64,000 nucleotides of DNA from Alphaproteobacteria bacterium (lineage in GTDB: Bacteria > Pseudomonadota > Alphaproteobacteria > Rhodobacterales > Rhodobacteraceae): the NCBI GenBank assembly GCA_030425395.1, contig JAUIAS010000005.1:78814-142813 (forward strand), written 5' to 3'. Of the stretch, positions 34,094 through 42,913 are shown piece after piece. Each line of letters opens with the position of its first letter. Position 1 is the first letter of the stretch. The notes under the pieces are model-generated. The model worked only from the letters and a program-made list of their open reading frames with translations. It had not been told where the DNA came from and did not search any database. The position numbers were made by a program, and so were the translations under genes.

Positions 34094-35437
34094 TCACAAA
34101 CTGCGGATACGCGGGCTGGAAAACCGCGCGGCGGGGGCAATCATCAGTTCGTGCATCGCCCAAACCAGAGCATCCACACGGTCCGGCGATCCCTGCCCTG
34201 AAAACCCTTCCGGGGTCATCAGGCACATCTGGTCCTCCAGCCCGGCCAGATCCCCGACATGGCGCACCCGCCCCTGTTCATAAAGCGCCGCCACCGGCTC
34301 TGCCCGCGCCGACTTGCCCCGGCTGGCATGAACAGCCCGGTAGGGCACAAGCGGATCGACCTGCCGCAAGACCTCCTCGACCAGTTTGCCCCCCTGATTG
34401 ACCTCGGCCACCAACCGGTCCGCACCATAGTCGCGCACCGCCGCAACAGCCGCGCGCGCCCACCCCGCCGGGCCCGTGCCCTGCACCGTCGCATCCGCCA
34501 GAACATAGGCCCGCCACATCTGCGGTGGCCCGTCCATGACCACACCGGCAACCACGATCCCGCAGGCATCCCCGGTTGCATGCCCGGAAACCGAAGGGTC
34601 CACCGCCACAACGATCCGGTCGAGTTCCGGCGCCTTGGCCACCCGGGCATTCTCCAGCATGTCATGGGTCCACAGTGCGCCGTCCACATCCTCAAGCATC
34701 TCGCCATCCAGTTCCTGCCGCCCGAGCCGCGTGCCCGCATAGCGCGCGCGCACTTCCTCAAGGAACGACGCCGCCAGATGGCCGCGATTGGCCTCGGTCG
34801 GGGCATGGGTGCGCACCGTGGACGGTGCGCCCAGCACCCGCCCCAGAACGCCACCCCGGCGCGGCGTCGTCGTCACACAAACGCGCGGGTCATCCCCCAG
34901 CCGCAGCGCGAATTGCAGCATGTCCCACGCGTCTTCCCCCTTGCGCCACTTGGCCAATTCATCCACCCAGGCCGTATCGAACTGCGGCCCGCGCAGGGCT
35001 TCTGGCTCATGCGCCGAAAACGCGACCGCCTCGGCCCCGTTCGGCCAGATCAGCTTGCGCTCGCCCGCTTTCCATTTGGGCCGCCGGTCCGGGGGCGAAC
35101 AGGCCAGAATACCGCTGTCGCCGAAAATCATCACATCGCGCACCTGATCATAGGTTTCCCCCACCAGCGCCACGCGTTTCCCCCGGCCGGGATCAAGCGG
35201 CATTGCCCCCTCGACCTGCCCGCGCACCCATTCGGCACCGGCGCGGGTCTTACCCGCGCCGCGCCCGCCCAGGATCACCCATGTCCGCCACGCCCCCTTG
35301 GGGGGCAGCTGATGCGGCAATGCCCAGAAATCAAAGAGGTAAGGCAGAGCCAAAAGCTCCGCCTCCCCCAGGCTGTCAAGGAACTCAGCGCGGATCGTAG
35401 CATCGGCGCAGCTTATCCAGCCTGCATCCGATCTCAT
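34094..35437 (-). CDS. GTA gp2, terminase large subunit
   Basis: A 447-residue DNA-packaging motor: ATPase with Walker A GGRGAGKTRAGAEW (about residues 55-68), Walker B-like TAWVDELAKW, and a C-terminal RNase-H-like nuclease with VAVDPSVSGHATGDACG and a later Asp/Glu pair. It packages host DNA fragments of a few kilobases into GTA heads. The ATG at 35437 overlaps the gp1 end by 53 bases, typical of GTA gp1/gp2. 152 bp separate it from the portal gene. Confidence 0.92.
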   Translation of the reverse strand: MRSDAGWISCADATIRAEFLDSLGEAELLALPYLFDFWALPHQLPPKGAWRTWVILGGRGAGKTRAGAEWVRGQVEGAMPLDPGRGKRVALVGETYDQVRDVMIFGDSGILACSPPDRRPKWKAGERKLIWPNGAEAVAFSAHEPEALRGPQFDTAWVDELAKWRKGEDAWDMLQFALRLGDDPRVCVTTTPRRGGVLGRVLGAPSTVRTHAPTEANRGHLAASFLEEVRARYAGTRLGRQELDGEMLEDVDGALWTHDMLENARVAKAPELDRIVVAVDPSVSGHATGDACGIVVAGVVMDGPPQMWRAYVLADATVQGTGPAGWARAAVAAVRDYGADRLVAEVNQGGKLVEEVLRQVDPLVPYRAVHASRGKSARAEPVAALYEQGRVRHVGDLAGLEDQMCLMTPEGFSGQGSPDRVDALVWAMHELMIAPAARFSSPRIRSL

Positions 35438-35717
35438 GTCGCGCTTGTTCAAGGTCGATGGCGTGCCCGTTCTGGACGACACCCATAGTTCTGGCCTGCT
35501 CTTTCCCAAGGTCCAACTCCGCCTGCTGACACGCAAGGACCAGCCGTCTGGCCTCTGCGATGTGTTTGCTGTTGTCGGTCACGCTCAGGCGCTCGTCCGC
35601 ACGCGCCCTTGCCATCGCCTGCTCCAATTCGCCGCGCAAATCGGCGATCAGGGCACGCATGGATGCAACCAGTTCTTCTGCTCTTTCCATTCGGTCGTCG
35701 GGGAACTTCGTGATCAT
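35385..35717 (-). CDS. GTA gp1, small terminase-like subunit
   Basis: A 110-residue helical, coiled-coil-rich protein (VASMRALIADLRGELEQAMA, then HIAEARRLVLACQQAELDLG) in the first position of the GTA cluster, where the R. capsulatus equivalent has been shown to act as small terminase. The ATG at 35717 is preceded by AACGAAAAGAA; longer in-frame extension upstream would cross the promoter-proximal leader. Confidence 0.8.
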   Translation of the reverse strand: MITKFPDDRMERAEELVASMRALIADLRGELEQAMARARADERLSVTDNSKHIAEARRLVLACQQAELDLGKEQARTMGVVQNGHAIDLEQARHEIGCRLDKLRRCYDPR

Positions 35718-35800
35718 TTCTTTTCGTTGACCTCGCTCGATGGGTCCCCGTGCGAGAAGGCAGACAACGCAAGGCCGTCCACCCCTCCAGCGCAAAACAA

Positions 35801-35829
35801 CCTATACGGGAATTGAGTGGAAAAGTCAA
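35801..35829 (-). promoter_or_regulatory. Sigma70-like promoter of the GTA operon
   Basis: On the minus strand TTGACT (35829-35824), a 17-base spacer, and TATAGG (35806-35801). The predicted start is about 35794, giving a leader of roughly 77 bases before gp1. In characterised systems the GTA promoter depends on the regulator GafA, whose gene is not in this window. Confidence 0.6.
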
Positions 35830-35903
35830 TGAAAACAACCCCGCCACCGGTTCATCACCGTGCGGCAGAGTTATGATTTATTTACATTTTTCGGGTTGGC
35901 CCG

Positions 35904-37073
35904 TCAGTTTTCGTTCTGCTGACGGTCCCGTTCCAACTGGCGATAAATCGCCACATTGCGATTATGCTCGGCCAGCGTTTCGGCAAAGTTGTGCCCGTCC
36001 GCCGGATTAAGCGTCTTGGCCACGAAATAGATGAAGTCCGTGTCAGCAGGATTCGCCGCCGCCCGCAGGCTGGCCATACCGGGGTTGGCAATCGGCGTTG
36101 GCGGAAGCCCCTGAATAACATATGTATTCCAAGGCGTTGCGCGACGAAGTTCACTTTGTCTCAAGCCACGGCCCAACACGCCCTTGCCCTCGGTCACGCC
36201 ATAGATCACCGTGGGGTCGGTTTGCAGCATCATGCCCCTGCGCAAACGGTTGACGAACACGCTTGAAACAACCTCGCGCTCTTCGTCGTTGCCGGTTTCC
36301 TTTTCGATAATCGATGCCAGAATCGCCAGATCTTCGGGTGTCTCGATCGGCAGGTCGGGCGCACGGTTCTGCCAGGCTTCCGTGATGCGGCCTTGCTGCG
36401 CCGCCTCCATCCGCGCGATCACGTCCGCGCGATCCGTGCCCGCTGAAATCTCGTAACTGTCAGGTGCCAACGTGCCCTCGGCGGGGATCTCGTCAACCGT
36501 TCCCTCAAGCACATCCATTGCCTTGAGGCTCTCAACGATCTGCCAACTGGTCACGCCCTCGGCCAGCGCGATGCGGAACCGCGTGTCGCCCAGGGCCTTC
36601 TTCTCGGCATAAAGCGGCGGCACCTCGTCAACGGCAGGGTTGAATTGCGCCTTTTCCTCATAGCGATTGGTCGTCGGGTTCAGTTCACGCACCTCCGCAA
36701 GGGTCCGCGTCACACCCACCCGATAGACGATCTCGGTGCCGCATGTCGATGCGCCTCCGCGCGTCACCACGTCGATGATCCCCTCCATCGACGTGCCCGG
36801 CGGCACAAGAAAACTGCCCGCTTTCAACTGTTGCGCCTTGTCCGTGTAATCAGCCCCTACGCGAAACAGGAATCCGCTGCTGATCGCGCCTTGCGTCTCA
36901 AGGTCAGCGCTGACGCGCTCCATGTTCGATCCGCGCTCCACCCGCAGGCAGATCGCCTGCTCCAGCGGCCCGGCGCGGCGAAACTCCGTCTGCGCCCACG
37001 GGATACCGCCGCCCAGAACGAACAGGGCGACGATCAACAGGCTCAGCACGTTGGACGCAAGGCTGCGCCACAT
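35904..37073 (-). CDS. mltG: Endolytic murein transglycosylase MltG
   Basis: A 389-residue membrane enzyme that cuts nascent glycan strands and sets their length. An N-terminal helix (SLLIVALFVLGGGIPWA, about 10-26) anchors it; a LysM-like region follows; the YceG/MltG catalytic block is near residues 255-300 with ILASIIEKETGN containing the catalytic Glu and VSSVFVNRLRRGMMLQTDPT. Its start is directly after the fabF stop, the gene order fabF-mltG being common in proteobacteria. Confidence 0.92.
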   Translation of the reverse strand: MWRSLASNVLSLLIVALFVLGGGIPWAQTEFRRAGPLEQAICLRVERGSNMERVSADLETQGAISSGFLFRVGADYTDKAQQLKAGSFLVPPGTSMEGIIDVVTRGGASTCGTEIVYRVGVTRTLAEVRELNPTTNRYEEKAQFNPAVDEVPPLYAEKKALGDTRFRIALAEGVTSWQIVESLKAMDVLEGTVDEIPAEGTLAPDSYEISAGTDRADVIARMEAAQQGRITEAWQNRAPDLPIETPEDLAILASIIEKETGNDEEREVVSSVFVNRLRRGMMLQTDPTVIYGVTEGKGVLGRGLRQSELRRATPWNTYVIQGLPPTPIANPGMASLRAAANPADTDFIYFVAKTLNPADGHNFAETLAEHNRNVAIYRQLERDRQQNEN

Positions 37074-37074
37074 A

Positions 37075-38334
37075 TCAGGAAACCTTTCCGAAGATCACGC
37101 TCGCGTTGGTGCCCCCGAAACCGAAAGAATTGGACAGCGCCACATCCACCTTGCGCTCCCGCTTGGCATTGGGGGCCAGATCCACAGCCGTTTCCACAGC
37201 CGGATTGTCAAGGTTGATCGTCGGCGGCACGACCTGATCGCGGATCGCCAGAATGGAGAAGATCGCCTCGATCGCGCCCGCAGCCCCCAACAGATGGCCG
37301 GTGGCGGACTTTGTGGACGACATCGTCACATTGCCCGCGTGATCCCCCAGCATCCGCTCAACAGCGCCCAGTTCGATCACATCGGCCATCGTGCTGGTGC
37401 CATGTGCGTTGATATAGTCAATATCGGACGGCTCCAGCCCCGCGTGCTTCAGCGCGGCCCGCATCGACCGTTCACCACCCTCACCATCCTCGGACGGGGC
37501 GGTGATGTGGTAGGCATCGCCGGACAATCCGTATCCCCTGACCTCGGCATAGATCTTGGCACCACGCGCCTTGGCGTGTTCGTATTCCTCAAGCACGACA
37601 ATCCCCGCGCCCTCGCCCATGACGAACCCGTCGCGATCCGCGTCATAGGGACGGCTGGCCGCCTTTGGGTCATCCGCCCGCTTGGTCGACAATGCCTTGC
37701 AGGCGTTGAACCCGGCGATCCCGATCTCGCAAATCGCGGCCTCGGCCCCCCCGGCGACCATGACTTCGGCATCGCCATACTGGATCAGGCGCGCCGCATC
37801 GCCAATGGCATGCGCCCCCGTGGAACAGGCGGTCACAACCGAATGGTTCGGCCCCTTGAAACCGAACCGGATGCCAACCTGTCCCGAAATCAGGTTGATC
37901 AGCGCGCCGGGGATAAAGAACGGCGATACCCGGCGCGGACCCTTTTCCTTGATCAGAACAGCCGTATCCGCGATTGACGACAACCCGCCGATACCCGACC
38001 CGATCATCACGCCCGTGCGCAGCAGGTCTTCTTCAGCCTCGGGCGTCCAGCCCGCATCCCGCACCGCCATTTCCGCAGCGGCAATGCCATACAGAATGAA
38101 CGTGTCGATCTTGCGCTGTTCCTTGGGGGCCAGCCAGTCATCCGGATTGAACGTGCCATCCGTTCCATCACCATACGGCACCTCGCAGGCATAGGTCGTG
38201 CCCAGATGGCTCGCATCGAACCGCGTTATCGGCCCTGCGCCGGATTCACCAGCCAGCAGACGTTCCCACGTCTCTTCGACCCCGCTGGCCAACGGAGTGA
38301 CCAGCCCAAGACCCGTAACCACAACTCTGCGCAT
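37075..38334 (-). CDS. fabF: Beta-ketoacyl-ACP synthase II
   Basis: A 419-residue condensing enzyme of fatty-acid elongation. The Cys-His-His triad is visible in VTACSTGAHAIG, NAHGTSTMADVIE and KSATGHLLGAAGA. The ATG at 38334 starts the standard RRVVVTGLGLVTPL sequence; an in-frame extension to 38445 has no family counterpart. Unlike many bacteria, acpP is not directly adjacent: two unrelated genes, a ureohydrolase and a hisA paralogue, lie between acpP and fabF. Confidence 0.93.
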   Translation of the reverse strand: MRRVVVTGLGLVTPLASGVEETWERLLAGESGAGPITRFDASHLGTTYACEVPYGDGTDGTFNPDDWLAPKEQRKIDTFILYGIAAAEMAVRDAGWTPEAEEDLLRTGVMIGSGIGGLSSIADTAVLIKEKGPRRVSPFFIPGALINLISGQVGIRFGFKGPNHSVVTACSTGAHAIGDAARLIQYGDAEVMVAGGAEAAICEIGIAGFNACKALSTKRADDPKAASRPYDADRDGFVMGEGAGIVVLEEYEHAKARGAKIYAEVRGYGLSGDAYHITAPSEDGEGGERSMRAALKHAGLEPSDIDYINAHGTSTMADVIELGAVERMLGDHAGNVTMSSTKSATGHLLGAAGAIEAIFSILAIRDQVVPPTINLDNPAVETAVDLAPNAKRERKVDVALSNSFGFGGTNASVIFGKVS

Positions 38335-38404
38335 GACAATGTTCCCTGCCCAAGTATTCCTGTTTCCCGCTCTTACCCCGCCATCGCGGTGCGGGGCAAG
38401 AGGA

Positions 38405-39361
38405 TCACGCGCTCTTGTCGCCGTGACGCGCGCACTGCTGGGCAATCATCCCCACCAATAAGGCCGCCGCCTGACCGGCGGTCAAAGCCCCCGCGCCATC
38501 GCGGTCCGCCTCCGGCATGAACTCGACCATAGCCACCCCGACAAGCCGCGCACGGGCCGCAACACCGCCCACCAGCGCCATCAATTCACGATAACTCAAC
38601 CCGCCCGCCGTCGGCGCGATCACACCCGGCATGATCGCCGGATCCAGCCCGTCCCAATCGAGGCATACAACAACATCCGCACCCACGGGAATGGCCGAAA
38701 TCGCCTGAACAATTCCGCCGCAATCAAGTGCCTGCGCGGGAATCAACGTGGCTCCCCAGTCCCGCGCCGCGGCCACCTCGGCCGCGGTTGCCGAACCGAT
38801 TCCCCGCTGGCCCACCTGCACGATGCCCGCGACATGCTCCATCTCGGACATCCGCCGCATGGTCGATGACAGGCCCCAGCTTTCGCCCTCGACCGTATCG
38901 CGCCAATCAATATGCGCATCAATCTGCAGAATATGAAGCGGCCCGCGATCCGCATAAGCCTGCACCATCGGCGTCGGCAGGGAATCGTCCCCGCCGAGCA
39001 AAACAGGAATGCCCCCCGCCGCCAGAACCCGCCCTGTCACTGCCCGGATAAGCGCCCGGTTGCCCTCGGCATCCTCGGGGTCAACCGGCAGATCGCCCAG
39101 ATCGCGCACCGCAACGCCCTCTGCGATCACCGGCCCGTCAATGTCGAAATTGTATTTGCCCATATGTCCGGCATAGGCCGCAGCCCCGGCCCGCACCGCA
39201 GCCGGGCCACCGGCACAATACGCCCCGACTGAGAGATAGGGCGTCGCACAATCCGCCCCCATGATCACCACATCGCCCTCCGGGGCCTCGGGATCGGCAA
39301 ACGGCACGCCAAGAAACCCCTCGCCCTCGGATCCACCGAACATATCCCTCAAACTGACCAT
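38405..39361 (-). CDS. Agmatinase/arginase-family ureohydrolase
   Basis: A 318-residue metallohydrolase that would cleave urea from a guanidino compound such as agmatine. Mn-binding motifs are seen as LQIDAHIDWRD (DAHxD) and CLDWDGLDPAIMPG (DxDxxDP). The first motif, usually GGDHS, reads GGDDSL, so the His ligand is replaced by Asp; this occurs in a subgroup of agmatinase-like proteins of uncertain substrate. It sits between hisA-like and fabF genes. Confidence 0.8.
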   Translation of the reverse strand: MVSLRDMFGGSEGEGFLGVPFADPEAPEGDVVIMGADCATPYLSVGAYCAGGPAAVRAGAAAYAGHMGKYNFDIDGPVIAEGVAVRDLGDLPVDPEDAEGNRALIRAVTGRVLAAGGIPVLLGGDDSLPTPMVQAYADRGPLHILQIDAHIDWRDTVEGESWGLSSTMRRMSEMEHVAGIVQVGQRGIGSATAAEVAAARDWGATLIPAQALDCGGIVQAISAIPVGADVVVCLDWDGLDPAIMPGVIAPTAGGLSYRELMALVGGVAARARLVGVAMVEFMPEADRDGAGALTAGQAAALLVGMIAQQCARHGDKSA

Positions 39362-39430
39362 GCGCGCCCCCTTCCGCTCCCGAAAACACGACTGTGCCCC
39401 GATCCCGGCCCGACGACAAGCAAACCCGGC

Positions 39431-40174
39431 TTAAAGAAACTCTGCCGTGGCCTCAGGTTCGGGCTGGGCCGCGGCAATTGCCTCGGCCAGATCGATATCC
39501 TTGGAAAATAGAACCCGTCCCAACAAGGCACCCGCGATATTGGGCGTGTATTTCAACCGCGCCACATCATCCAGCGTGCGTATGATCCCGCTGGCAAAAA
39601 CCGGCGTGCGCGAACTCGACGCCACCCCGGAAATCACCCCGATCTGCCCGTCGACGCCGTCAATATCCGCATCAATATCCGTCACCGTGATCGCCGAAAA
39701 CGGAACCCCGTCAAAGGCCGCAATGAAATCGCCGGGCGTGAACACGCTCTTGCTGCGCCAGCCATCGCTCATCACCTGCCCCTGCCAGACATCCACGGCC
39801 AAAACGATCTGATCCGGGAAAAACTTGGCAATCTCGCGCACCAGATCCGGTGATTGCACAGCCAGCGATCCGATCACAATCCGGCCCGCGCCCTTGTCGA
39901 CCCAGCGCTCGACCGTGTCCCGGCTGCGAAACCCGCCGCCAAGCTGGACCGGAACACCGGCCACGCGGATGATCTCTTCGATCAGGTCCCCGTTGCCCTC
40001 CTGCCCGACAACCCCATCCAGGTCCGTGATCTGGATCCAGTCAGCCCCCGCCGACGCCCAGGCCAATGCGGTTTCCACCGGATCGACGTGCCACAACGCC
40101 GCGTCATCGACGCGACCGCGATTGAGACTGACACACCGTCCGTTTTGCAATTCCATCACCGGAATGATCATCAT
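39431..40174 (-). CDS. HisA-family isomerase paralogue
   Basis: A 247-residue TIM-barrel protein resembling HisA, which isomerises ProFAR to PRFAR in histidine synthesis. Recognisable: IPVMELQNGRCVSLNRG (strand 1), QLGGGFRSRDTVERW, VLAVDVWQGQVMSDGWRSKS, and TDIDADIDGVDG. The strand-1 acid, normally Asp in DLKDG, is Glu here, and the SGG phosphate loop reads ASGII. It stands outside any his operon, next to a ureohydrolase, so it may be a specialised paralogue rather than the housekeeping HisA. Two adjacent ATG codons (40174 and 40171) are possible starts. Confidence 0.75.
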   Translation of the reverse strand: MMIIPVMELQNGRCVSLNRGRVDDAALWHVDPVETALAWASAGADWIQITDLDGVVGQEGNGDLIEEIIRVAGVPVQLGGGFRSRDTVERWVDKGAGRIVIGSLAVQSPDLVREIAKFFPDQIVLAVDVWQGQVMSDGWRSKSVFTPGDFIAAFDGVPFSAITVTDIDADIDGVDGQIGVISGVASSSRTPVFASGIIRTLDDVARLKYTPNIAGALLGRVLFSKDIDLAEAIAAAQPEPEATAEFL

Positions 40175-40335
40175 CGCCGTTCTCTCCCTGAGTGGCACCG
40201 AGCCCATGCTCCGCAACAGGATAAAAGCTACATCACCCACGCCCCTCCCGCCTGAGCCAATTCGGCACTCAACAGTCAAAAAACGACGGCATGGTTTGGG
40301 GGCTCCGCCCCCGCCGCGCTATGCGCGTCTCCCCC

Positions 40336-40426
40336 GGAGTATTTTTGGCCAGAAGAAGGGGCCCCAATCGCTGAACCAACGGAGGATGATCCTGATGCCG
40401 CTGCTTCTTCCGGCTAAAAATACTCC
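40336..40426. repeat. Two dispersed repeat copies (C and D) in inverted orientation
   Basis: Arms 40336-40358 (ggagtatttttggccagaag plus aag) and 40404-40426 (cttcttccggctaaaaatac plus tcc) are inverted copies of 23 bases with two mismatches, separated by 45 bases. They belong to the same family as copies at 6481, 61254 and, more distantly, 2171 and 55475. They lie between the acpP terminator and the start of the hisA-like gene, in a 420-bp gap where nothing else is seen apart from short direct repeats of gacgtgcgcagcacggcg at about 40441 and 40478. Confidence 0.75.
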
Positions 40427-40541
40427 CGCCGGAGGCACCGCGACGTGCGCAGCACGGCGCAAAACGAAAGACTCCGACGTGCGCAGCACGGCGCGAAAAA
40501 GAAACGTGCCGCGCAAAGCGCGGCGCCATGGGATCAGCAAC

Positions 40542-40570
40542 AAAAAAGGCGCGCCCGATAGGGGCGCGCC
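40542..40570 (-). terminator. Intrinsic terminator of acpP
   Basis: Nine-base perfect arms (ggcgcgccc/gggcgcgcc, 40548-40556 and 40562-40570) followed on the minus strand by TTTTTT, 24 bases after the acpP stop. Confidence 0.85.
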
Positions 40571-40594
40571 TGAAATTCCAATGGATCGCGGGGA

Positions 40595-40828
40595 TCAGGA
40601 GGCTTCGGTGATGAACTTTACAGCGTCGCCAAAGGTCTGGATGGTCTCAGCCGCATCGTCGGGGATTTCGATACCGAATTCCTCTTCGAAGGCCATGACC
40701 AGTTCCACCGTGTCCAGGCTGTCCGCGCCAAGGTCATCAATGAAAGATGCGTTTTCCGTCACCTTGTCTTCTTCGACACCAAGGTGCTCTACAACGATCT
40801 TTTTCACGCGGTCTGCGACGTCGCTCAT
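40595..40828 (-). CDS. acpP: Acyl carrier protein
   Basis: A 77-residue acidic four-helix protein that carries fatty-acyl intermediates on a 4'-phosphopantetheine arm. The attachment site is Ser37 in [12 protein letters not shown]. Length and sequence are those of the housekeeping ACP. Followed by a strong terminator, so it is probably transcribed alone; the 195-bp gap upstream should hold its own promoter. Confidence 0.97.
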   Translation of the reverse strand: MSDVADRVKKIVVEHLGVEEDKVTENASFIDDLGADSLDTVELVMAFEEEFGIEIPDDAAETIQTFGDAVKFITEAS

Positions 40829-41023
40829 GTCTTATCCTCATACTTCCGGGCTCTCGCCCATGTCTGCCCTCGCCCCGCGGGGTGAGTTCTGGAATGCCCG
40901 GTCCGGGCGGCTCTTTCCGGCGAGGCCGGGGTAGCGCGTGGACAGCCCACCCGCCGAAATCTGCGCCGCTATAGCACAGACTGCGCCAATGGCAAACGCT
41001 TTCACGTCTGCCTTGGGAGTGGT

Positions 41024-41761
41024 TCAGATCATCGCCATCCCACCGTTCACGTGCAGCGTTGCCCCGGTCAGGTAGCCGGCCTCCGGGCTGGCCAGATACA
41101 CCGCAGCAGCGGCGATTTCTTCCGGTTGCCCCATCCGCGCGGCGGGCACCTGGGTCAGAATCGCGGATTTCTGATCGTCGCTCAGCTTGTCGGTCATCGC
41201 CGTAGTGACAAAGCCCGGTGCGATGGTGTTGACGGTGATTCCCCGGCTTGCGACCTCATAGGCCAGCGATTTGGACATCCCCAGAACCCCCGCCTTCGAG
41301 GCGGCATAGTTGGCCTGGCCCGGGTTGCCCGTATGGCCCACGATTGAGGTAATGTTGACGATCCGGCCCCAACGGGCCTTCATCATGCCGCGCATCACGC
41401 CCTTGCACAGCCGGAACGTGGCTGTGAGGTTCACATCCAGCACCGATTGCCATTCATCCTCGGACATCCGCATGAACAGGTTGTCGCGCGTGATGCCGGC
41501 ATTGTTGATCAGGATGTCGACGCTGCCCATCGCCTCGGTCGCCTGTTTGGGCAGCGCGGTGACGGCCTCTGCATCCGACAGGTTGCAGGGCAGCACATGC
41601 GCGCGGTCGCCAAGCTCTGCGGCCAGTTCCTCAAGCGGCGCGGTGCGTGTGCCGCTGAGCCCCACGGTCGCCCCTGCCCCGTGCAGGCTGCGGGCGATGG
41701 CGGCCCCGATTCCTCCCGATGCGCCGGTGATGAGCGCGGTCTTGCCTGTCAGGTCGAACAT
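41024..41761 (-). CDS. fabG: 3-oxoacyl-ACP reductase
   Basis: A 245-residue NADPH-dependent SDR reducing 3-oxoacyl-ACP. GASGGIG (residues 14-20), NNAG, catalytic Ser in VNITSIVGHTGNPG, and Tyr/Lys in YAASKAG are present; ends with LHVNGGMAMI. It begins 14 bp after the fabD stop, forming a fabD-fabG operon that points toward acpP. Confidence 0.95.
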   Translation of the reverse strand: MFDLTGKTALITGASGGIGAAIARSLHGAGATVGLSGTRTAPLEELAAELGDRAHVLPCNLSDAEAVTALPKQATEAMGSVDILINNAGITRDNLFMRMSEDEWQSVLDVNLTATFRLCKGVMRGMMKARWGRIVNITSIVGHTGNPGQANYAASKAGVLGMSKSLAYEVASRGITVNTIAPGFVTTAMTDKLSDDQKSAILTQVPAARMGQPEEIAAAAVYLASPEAGYLTGATLHVNGGMAMI

Positions 41762-41775
41762 CGTCGTCCCCTCCC

Positions 41776-42723
41776 TCAGTTATTGTCCGAAAGGCTGGCG
41801 GCGGCGGCTTTCACCTCCTCCGCCTTGCCCAATGTGCGTGTCGCGACGGACCGGTCGATGCGGCGCACCATGCCGGTCAGCGCCTTGCCTGCACCGATTT
41901 CCCACGTCTCGGTGACGCCTGCGGCGACCATGGCGGCCACGCTTTCACGCCAGCGCACAGCGCCGGTGACTTGCTGAACCAGAAGGCTCTTGATCTCGTC
42001 GGGGTCTGAAACGGGCGCGGCGGGCACGTTGGCCACAACCGGCACCACAGGCGCGTTGACGGTGACACCGGCCAGCGCCTGCGCCATCGCATCGGCTGCG
42101 GGCTGCATCAGGGCGCAATGGAACGGGGCGGACACCGGCAGCAGCACCGCACGCTTTGCGCCCCGCGCCTTGGCGATCTCGACGGCGCGTTCCACCGCTT
42201 CCTTGTGGCCCGATACCACCACCTGTGCCGGGTCGTTGTCATTGGCGGCAGCGCAGACCTGATCGCCCGCGGCCTCTGCCGCGACGTCGCGCACCGCTTC
42301 CAGATCAAGCCCCAGGATCGCGGCCATTGCCCCAACGCCAACCGGCACCGCCTGTTGCATGGCCTTCCCGCGCGCGCGCAAAAGGCGCGCGGTGTCAGCC
42401 ACGCTGATCGCACCTGCCGCGCAGAGCGCGGAATATTCGCCAAGGCTGTGCCCGGCCACGAAAGCCGCCGCCGCGACGGTCACGCCTTCGGCCTCGAGCG
42501 CGCGCATCGCGGCCATGGATGTCGCCATCAGCGCCGGTTGCGCGTTCTGGGTCAGGGTCAGGGTTTCGATGTCGCCTTCCCATATCTGCGCGCTCAGCGC
42601 CTCGCCAAGTGCGTCGTCCACTTCCTGGAACACGGCGCGCGCGGCGGGGTAGGCATCGGCCAGATCGCGGCCCATGCCAATGGTCTGGGCCCCCTGACCG
42701 GGGAAAAGGAATGCTCGGCTCAT
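41776..42723 (-). CDS. fabD: Malonyl-CoA:ACP transacylase
   Basis: A 315-residue transferase moving malonyl from CoA to ACP. FLFPGQGAQ near the start, the active Ser in VAGHSLGEYSALCA, and the late catalytic His in SAPFHCALMQP are all visible. The ATG at 42723 begins the conserved MSRAFLFPG; a longer in-frame start at 42777 is not supported by the family. First gene of the fabD-fabG operon and divergent from the HD-domain gene. Confidence 0.95.
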   Translation of the reverse strand: MSRAFLFPGQGAQTIGMGRDLADAYPAARAVFQEVDDALGEALSAQIWEGDIETLTLTQNAQPALMATSMAAMRALEAEGVTVAAAAFVAGHSLGEYSALCAAGAISVADTARLLRARGKAMQQAVPVGVGAMAAILGLDLEAVRDVAAEAAGDQVCAAANDNDPAQVVVSGHKEAVERAVEIAKARGAKRAVLLPVSAPFHCALMQPAADAMAQALAGVTVNAPVVPVVANVPAAPVSDPDEIKSLLVQQVTGAVRWRESVAAMVAAGVTETWEIGAGKALTGMVRRIDRSVATRTLGKAEEVKAAAASLSDNN

Positions 42724-42913
42724 GGATCTCTCCCGTTTGTCTGCTTCCCGCTTACCTTGGGTCCGTCCAAAGGGCAACGATCACCTTATCTGATGCGCCG
42801 GGCGGCCGTTGGCCCTGCCACTATCGACCTCCCTGCCCGGATGACTTGCGCAGCGGCAGGTTCCGCGCAATTGTCAGGGCGACGGTCAGGCGACCCGATC
42901 GGGAGGGCACGGG

